Shown in pieces: positions 36,914 to 37,429 of a DNA stretch of 37,429 bases. Numbering within the stretch: position 1 is the stretch's first letter; each line of letters begins with the position of its first letter. The notes under the pieces were generated by a model. That model saw nothing but the letters and a program-made list of their open reading frames with translations. It did not search any database and was not told where the DNA came from. The stretch is from Bacteroidales bacterium (GTDB taxonomy: Bacteria > Bacteroidota > Bacteroidia > Bacteroidales > 4484-276): the NCBI GenBank assembly GCA_014860585.1, contig JACZJL010000061.1, positions 1 to 37,429 of the forward strand, read 5' to 3'. The position numbers were made by a program, and so were the translations under genes.

Positions 36914-37212
36914 AGTGGTTGATAATGATAGGCAAATAGAAAAAAACATCAGGTAATATGGTGTTTATATCATTTGGGTTGACGATAGATTTGGAAATAT
37001 TTTCACTTTTTGGTAGTTTTATAACGGTGGATAAAGAAGTATTTCCGAACTCCTGAACGTAATAAGCAAGCAACCGTTAATCAATCAATGAACAGCAAAC
37101 CCTTATCTATGGAATCACAAATCCTGAAACCCCACAAGGCGATGAACTTTATCCTGGCTGGATAGGTGAGTGTTATTAAAGTCCCGACGACTGAAAGACG
37201 TGAGCGTAAGCA
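36914..37212. other. Non-coding stretch with a repeated core-like site
   Basis: No full gene is seen. GTTGACGATAGAT (36978-36990) repeats the cassette-E start GTTGGACGATAGAT (36290-36303) with one base missing, so a cassette boundary may lie here. A short broken frame follows at 37088. Confidence 0.4.
37088..37165 (+). pseudogene. Short truncated frame
   Basis: MNSKPLSMESQILKPHKAMN then FILAG-stop. The end resembles the start of mobile-element proteins that read PH..MNFILAGNA.FT, but the frame stops exactly there, so this may be a cut remnant. Based on recall only. Confidence 0.25.
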
Positions 37213-37429
37213 CTCAGCAATGTACCCGAATTCACAAATAATAGTAATTTAGCGGCAAAAATATGATAGCAGAAAGCAAAACATCGGAAAAAGTTAGGAA
37301 GATTGCTTCCGGATACGATCCTGAAAAAATCATTTTGTTTGGCTCGTATGCCAGCGGAACAGCTTCGGATGATAGCGATATTGACATTTTTGTTGTGAAG
37401 GACACCGAATTACCTCGCCCCCGGAGGAC
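37213..37429 (+). repeat. Duplicated MNT segment, copy 2
   Basis: Nearly identical to 33593-33809, running off the window end. Confidence 0.9.
37263..37429 (+). CDS. MNT-domain nucleotidyltransferase, second copy (3' end outside window)
   Basis: The frame MIAESKTSEKVRKIASGYDP and then ILFGSYASGTASDDSDIDIF matches the 33643 gene with a few changes in the first 11 codons (for example S-K-I to S-K-T and I-V to K-V). Whether a HEPN partner follows cannot be seen. Confidence 0.85.
   Translation, partial: MIAESKTSEKVRKIASGYDPEKIILFGSYASGTASDDSDIDIFVVKDTELPRPRR

Noticed and set aside
30299-37429. Integron integrase
   Set aside because: No tyrosine-recombinase motif (R..HxxR..Y) is seen in any frame of the cassette-like region; the array is called integrase-less only within this window.
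1-37429. tRNA, rRNA or CRISPR array
   Set aside because: No cloverleaf-like, rRNA-like or regularly spaced direct repeats were noticed by eye.

Overview
The window comes from a member of the Bacteroidetes (Bacteroidota). The evidence is several type IX secretion (T9SS) C-terminal sorting domains, Bacteroidetes-style promoters with a TAnnTTTG -7 box, a mostly SD-free A-rich start context, and the conserved bamD - rpoZ(omega-like) - coaBC - DUF4835 gene order. I see no rRNA, tRNA or CRISPR array.

Left part (1-20 kb) is mostly chromosomal core. It opens with two T9SS-secreted proteins (a truncated YadA-head-like repeat protein and an LVIVD-propeller protein), a lipoprotein and a two-module outer-membrane barrel. 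A minus-strand alpha-glucan operon follows (GH31 lipoprotein, then cytoplasmic GH13 trehalose-synthase-type enzyme), with a textbook promoter and a terminator. Next come a WbqC-family gene, a three-gene minus-strand ABC operon resembling the zinc-linked Zrg system (ATPase, His-rich FtsX-type permease, DUF3299-type periplasmic protein), the bamD operon, an alpha-oxoamine synthase (serine palmitoyltransferase type), a membrane protein and a GYD-domain protein.

Middle part (20-25.5 kb) holds two large paralogues with formylglycine-generating-enzyme-like (FGE/C-type-lectin fold) domains, one also carrying PEGA repeats and a FISUMP domain. Their C-terminal segments look like variable regions of a diversity-generating retroelement (DGR): an invariant scaffold interrupted by positions that are almost all NNY codons. 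A 35-codon ORF between them may be a broken DGR accessory gene. No reverse transcriptase or template repeat is in the window, so these look like orphan or trans-acted DGR targets.

Region 25.5-28.4 kb is a cluster of toxin-antitoxin modules in which several toxins are broken while the antitoxins look intact: HEPN next to MNT (internal loss plus stop), HicA next to HicB (one nonsense codon), and DUF5615 next to DUF433 (two loci, each reduced to a few codons). A ParE/RelE pair looks complete.

Region 28.4-37.4 kb starts with an LPP20-like exported protein. The 3' end and downstream DNA of this gene (about 430 bp) are duplicated at 34.9 kb, where the copy truncates a T9SS gene. Both copies stop matching exactly at a GTT, and each is followed by a different gene bounded by inverted core sites, as in integron gene cassettes. 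Two or three attC-like structures of about 135-140 bp and small, mostly unrelated genes (small membrane proteins, a propeller lipoprotein, an isochorismatase-like protein, an HhH-GPD-like protein, a lipoprotein) suggest an integrase-less cassette array (CALIN-like). A duplicated MNT nucleotidyltransferase gene ends the window.
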